A DNA stretch of 8,307 nt. Source: DATGLE01 sp035294325. Lineage in GTDB: Bacteria; Chloroflexota; Ktedonobacteria; Ktedonobacterales; Ktedonobacteraceae. Below are positions 7,116-8,307 of this stretch, in pieces. Each line of letters opens with the position of its first letter. Positions within the stretch are counted from its first letter, which is position 1. The position numbers and the translations under genes were made by a program. The stretch covers positions 1-8,307 of the forward strand of contig DATGLE010000080.1 in assembly GCA_035294325.1 (NCBI GenBank), given 5' to 3'. A model generated the notes under the pieces. The model was given only the letters and a program-made list of their open reading frames with translations, had not been told where the DNA came from and ran no database searches.

Positions 7116-7156
7116 CCGGGACAATGGAATGCCCACCATCGATGGAAATGTCCGGG
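7116..7156 (+). terminator. Weak stem-loop after the regulator gene
   Basis: CCGGGACA (7116-7123) and TGTCCGGG (7149-7156) pair at seven of eight positions around a 25-base loop that includes the palindrome CCATCGATGG (7136-7145). It starts 18 bases after the stop. There is no T-run, so a termination role is only a guess. Confidence 0.25.
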
Positions 7157-7160
7157 TGGC

Positions 7161-7276
7161 GTAGGGACGCCGCGCCGCCTCCCGATTGCACCAGACCGGG
7201 GTGCCTGCGGCGCAAGTCCGCCGCGCCGCCCCCGGATTGCGCCAGGCCGGGGGGTCTGCGGCGCAAGTCCGCCCGT
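7161..7276 (+). repeat. Two tandem 51-bp copies of the GCGCCGC/GCGGCGC stem-loop repeat
   Basis: The units start at 7168 and 7219, exactly 51 bases apart, after GTAGGGACGC. Each has GCGCCGC (7172-7178 and 7223-7229) and GCGGCGC (7207-7213 and 7258-7264) separated by exactly 28 nt, the same spacing as in the block at 2193-2694. Both end GCGGCGCAAGTCCGCC, against GCGGCGCAAGCCCGCC in the other array. The interiors resemble each other but not the other array. They lack the GGTTGGCGGCAACG tail of the 111-bp units. Confidence 0.9.
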
Positions 7277-7379
7277 TCACCGACCACGAATGCCAGGGAT
7301 GGATGATGATGCCGTGGTGATGAATGGCGCAAAAACCGGCGGGGTTGATATATGGTGGCGGGTGCGGGTATGTGGGCGT

Positions 7380-7400
7380 GGGCCGCCACCAGGGCGGCCC
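7380..7400. repeat. GC-rich palindrome, GGGCCGCC/GGCGGCCC
   Basis: Eight perfect base pairs flank a five-base loop (7388-7392). The minus strand reads GTAGGGGCCGCCCTGGTGG, a dispersed-repeat form that shares the GTAGGGGC lead with the larger repeats in this window. Confidence 0.6.
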
Positions 7401-7418
7401 CTACGGTGGTCCGACGTA

Positions 7419-7435
7419 CCCGTCCTGCGGACGGG
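7419..7435 (-). terminator. Short GC stem-loop downstream of the DinB-like gene
   Basis: CCCGTCC and GGACGGG pair perfectly around a three-base loop, 18 bases beyond the stop of the minus-strand gene. It is stable enough to end or protect a transcript, but no T-run follows on the minus strand. Confidence 0.35.
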
Positions 7436-7438
7436 CGG

Positions 7439-7464
7439 ATCCTTCGCAGCGCTCAGGATGACAT
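7439..7464. repeat. Dispersed repeat overlapping the DinB-like gene end
   Basis: It begins ATCCTTCGCAGCGCTCAGG and ends ATGACAT. A second copy is at 8051-8077, differing mainly in the middle. On the minus strand it reads ATGTCATCCTGAGCG, and its TGA is the stop codon of the DinB-like gene, so the last three sense codons (Met-Ser-Ser) and the stop come from the repeat. Confidence 0.75.
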
Positions 7465-7941
7465 GGCGTTGGTGCGCTCGCGGAAGCGCCTGATCTGCTC
7501 ACAATGTTCGCAAGTGTGCGCAGCCAGGCGATTGACAAGCTCGTCCAATGATAGCGGCCCTCCCCGCCACGGAATCGCCCCCTTTTGCACCGCCTTCTCG
7601 GCGGGGATCCGCGCCAGCAGCGCTGTCGTCTGCATCTGCACCTCGTTATAGTCGTCCTCGATCTGCTGCGCCGTGGCATAGCGATGCCCCTCCACCGCCG
7701 CCGCGTTGAAATGATCCCGGCTATTGTTCGCGAAGGCAAGCAAATAATGTGTTGGCTCAGACCCCAAAAAGGTCTTGAGCGCATCGCGCAGCAGCACCTC
7801 GTAGGCTGTGAGGTGCGCGATAATATCTTTCACCGACCAGTCGCCGCACACACCGGGCATGTCCCACTGCGTCTCGGGCAGATTGTCAACGGCCTGCATG
7901 ACCAGTACATGGCTCTTATCCAGAACATCGGTAATACTCAT
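7453..7941 (-). CDS. DinB-superfamily protein (DinB/mycothiol-dependent isomerase-like four-helix bundle)
   Basis: From the ATG at 7941 the product has 162 residues, normal for DinB-like proteins. These are soluble four-helix bundles, usually binding a divalent metal through three His; many are thought to be thiol-dependent transferases or isomerases. Numbering from the ATG start, GDWSVKDIIAHLTAYE (33-48) supplies H43, and AAHTCEHCEQI (140-150) supplies H142 and H146, the HxxxH pair, so the metal triad looks complete. A GTG at 7962 is in frame, but AAAGGGG (7951-7957 on the plus strand, reversed) lies 9 bases before the ATG, so the ATG is preferred. It is a single-gene unit facing the large regulator, with repeats at both ends. 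The substrate cannot be told from sequence. Confidence 0.88.
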   Translation of the reverse strand: MSITDVLDKSHVLVMQAVDNLPETQWDMPGVCGDWSVKDIIAHLTAYEVLLRDALKTFLGSEPTHYLLAFANNSRDHFNAAAVEGHRYATAQQIEDDYNEVQMQTTALLARIPAEKAVQKGAIPWRGGPLSLDELVNRLAAHTCEHCEQIRRFRERTNAMSS

Positions 7942-7950
7942 ACTATGGAA

Positions 7951-7957
7951 CCCCTTT
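7951..7957 (-). promoter_or_regulatory. Ribosome binding site of the DinB-like gene
   Basis: On the minus strand AAAGGGG precedes the ATG (7941) by 9 bases. It decides in favour of this start over GTG 7962. Upstream, TTTTAT (plus-strand 7963-7968) is a weak -10 candidate without a clear -35. Confidence 0.5.
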
Positions 7958-8028
7958 CTCACATAAAATCAGCCGTCCACGTTCTTGTACGGATCACCCC
8001 GGCGCCGTGGTTTTGGATCATGCCCTGT

Positions 8029-8094
8029 ATGTCATCCTTCATAGCATGTCATCCTTCGGCTTCGCTCAGGATGACATGCTATGAAGGATGACAT
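8029..8094. repeat. Perfect 27-bp stem-loop made of nested dispersed repeats
   Basis: The arms 8029-8055 and 8068-8094 are exact reverse complements around a 12-base loop (8056-8067). The inner part (8051-8077) is the ATCCTTCG...CGCTCAGGATGACAT repeat also found at 7439. The outer part adds another ATGTCATCCTTC half and its mirror image, joined through ATAGC/GCTAT. It lies upstream of the DinB-like gene and beyond the end of an open minus-strand frame at the right edge, so it could also end transcription from there. Confidence 0.95.
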
Positions 8095-8130
8095 TTCCGG
8101 ACTGAATGACATGCCCCCTCCACAATGCCA

Positions 8131-8307
8131 TTAGACTGCGACGGGGGCCGCGCGATCATGCTCCACCTCGACCTTTGCGCATACAACATCGCAAAATTCT
8201 GCGACGTGCATTACATCCCGCGATGCCTTGCACAAAGCACGACACGCGTTTCTTATACGCATGGTCCCGCGCCCCGGTATAAGATGCTTATGCCCTGCTT
8301 CCCCGTC
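8131..8307 (-). other. Stop-free frame entering from the right edge (unidentified)
   Basis: On the minus strand 58 codons run without a stop from the window edge to TAA at 8131-8133, ending with the acidic segment KVEVEHDRAAPVAV. It could be the C-terminus of a gene lying mostly outside the window, or a 43-codon frame from ATG at 8262. No family is recognised, several rare codons (ATA, AGA) occur, and no good ribosome site is seen, so it may be chance. Confidence 0.2.
8251..8294. promoter_or_regulatory. Cluster of CTTAT(A/G)C motifs in dyad arrangement
   Basis: TCTTATAC (8251-8258) and GTATAAGA (8277-8284) are perfect inverted copies 18 bases apart. The second also forms a dyad with CTTATGCC (8287-8294) around a three-base centre, with one mismatch. 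This could be an operator or small hairpin, but chance is not excluded. Confidence 0.25.

Larger units (their letters stand above)
7277..7452. other. Non-coding remainder of the 7098-7452 gap
   Basis: Apart from the two palindromes annotated separately, I see no gene, promoter or further repeat here. The sequence is GC-rich, and the short frames that cross it are not protein-like. Confidence 0.5.

Noticed and set aside
7585..8091. Plus-strand frame opposite the DinB-like gene
   Set aside because: The minus strand carries a complete DinB-type His triad, a ribosome site and a normal length. The plus frame ends in dispersed repeats and lacks family features.

Overview
The window most resembles accessory chromosome of a GC-rich soil Chloroflexota, probably class Ktedonobacteria. 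That placement is an inference. It rests on a very long regulator with an SARP/BTAD-type DNA-binding domain, a STAND-type ATPase and a TPR tail, on a small Cys-containing N-terminal domain on that regulator, and on many short dispersed palindromic repeats of the GTAGGGGCGC and ATCCTTCG...CGCTCAGGATGACAT types between and inside genes. No rRNA, tRNA, transposase or cas gene is visible.

Layout. (1) 57-2041: a two-gene plus-strand operon with overlapping stop and start (ATGA). It encodes a cytoplasmic YceI-family protein (lipocalin-like, polyisoprenoid-binding family) and a dehydrogenase of the sn-glycerol-1-phosphate dehydrogenase/AraM family. The pairing suggests an isoprenoid-glycerol lipid role. 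(2) 2042-2816: a 775-base gap filled by an imperfect hairpin, four tandem 111-bp repeat units, one inverted partial unit, an imperfect inverted repeat bracketing the block, and a short promoter region. (3) 2817-7097: one gene of up to 1426 codons. Its order is Cys-containing domain, winged helix plus BTAD, Pro/Ser/Gly linker containing repeat-derived DNA, AAA/STAND ATPase, then a long TPR array. The middle of the TPR array (about 5461-6402) is about 43-45% GC in sampled lines, against 72-78% on either side, so the gene looks mosaic. (4) 7098-7452: a non-coding gap with two 51-bp copies of the same repeat family and several GC-rich palindromes. (5) 7453-7941, minus strand: a DinB-superfamily protein whose stop codon lies inside a dispersed repeat. 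(6) 7942-8307: its upstream region, a perfect 27-bp stem-loop built from two nested repeats, and an unidentified stop-free minus-strand frame running off the right edge.

The most striking non-gene signal is the repeat family. Seven copies (five at 2193-2694, two at 7168-7276) all carry complementary 7-mers GCGCCGC and GCGGCGC separated by exactly 28 nt. The 28-nt interior falls into about four unrelated sequence classes. A fixed-length but sequence-variable interior is not what simple decay would give, and it may mark a structured mobile or regulatory repeat.
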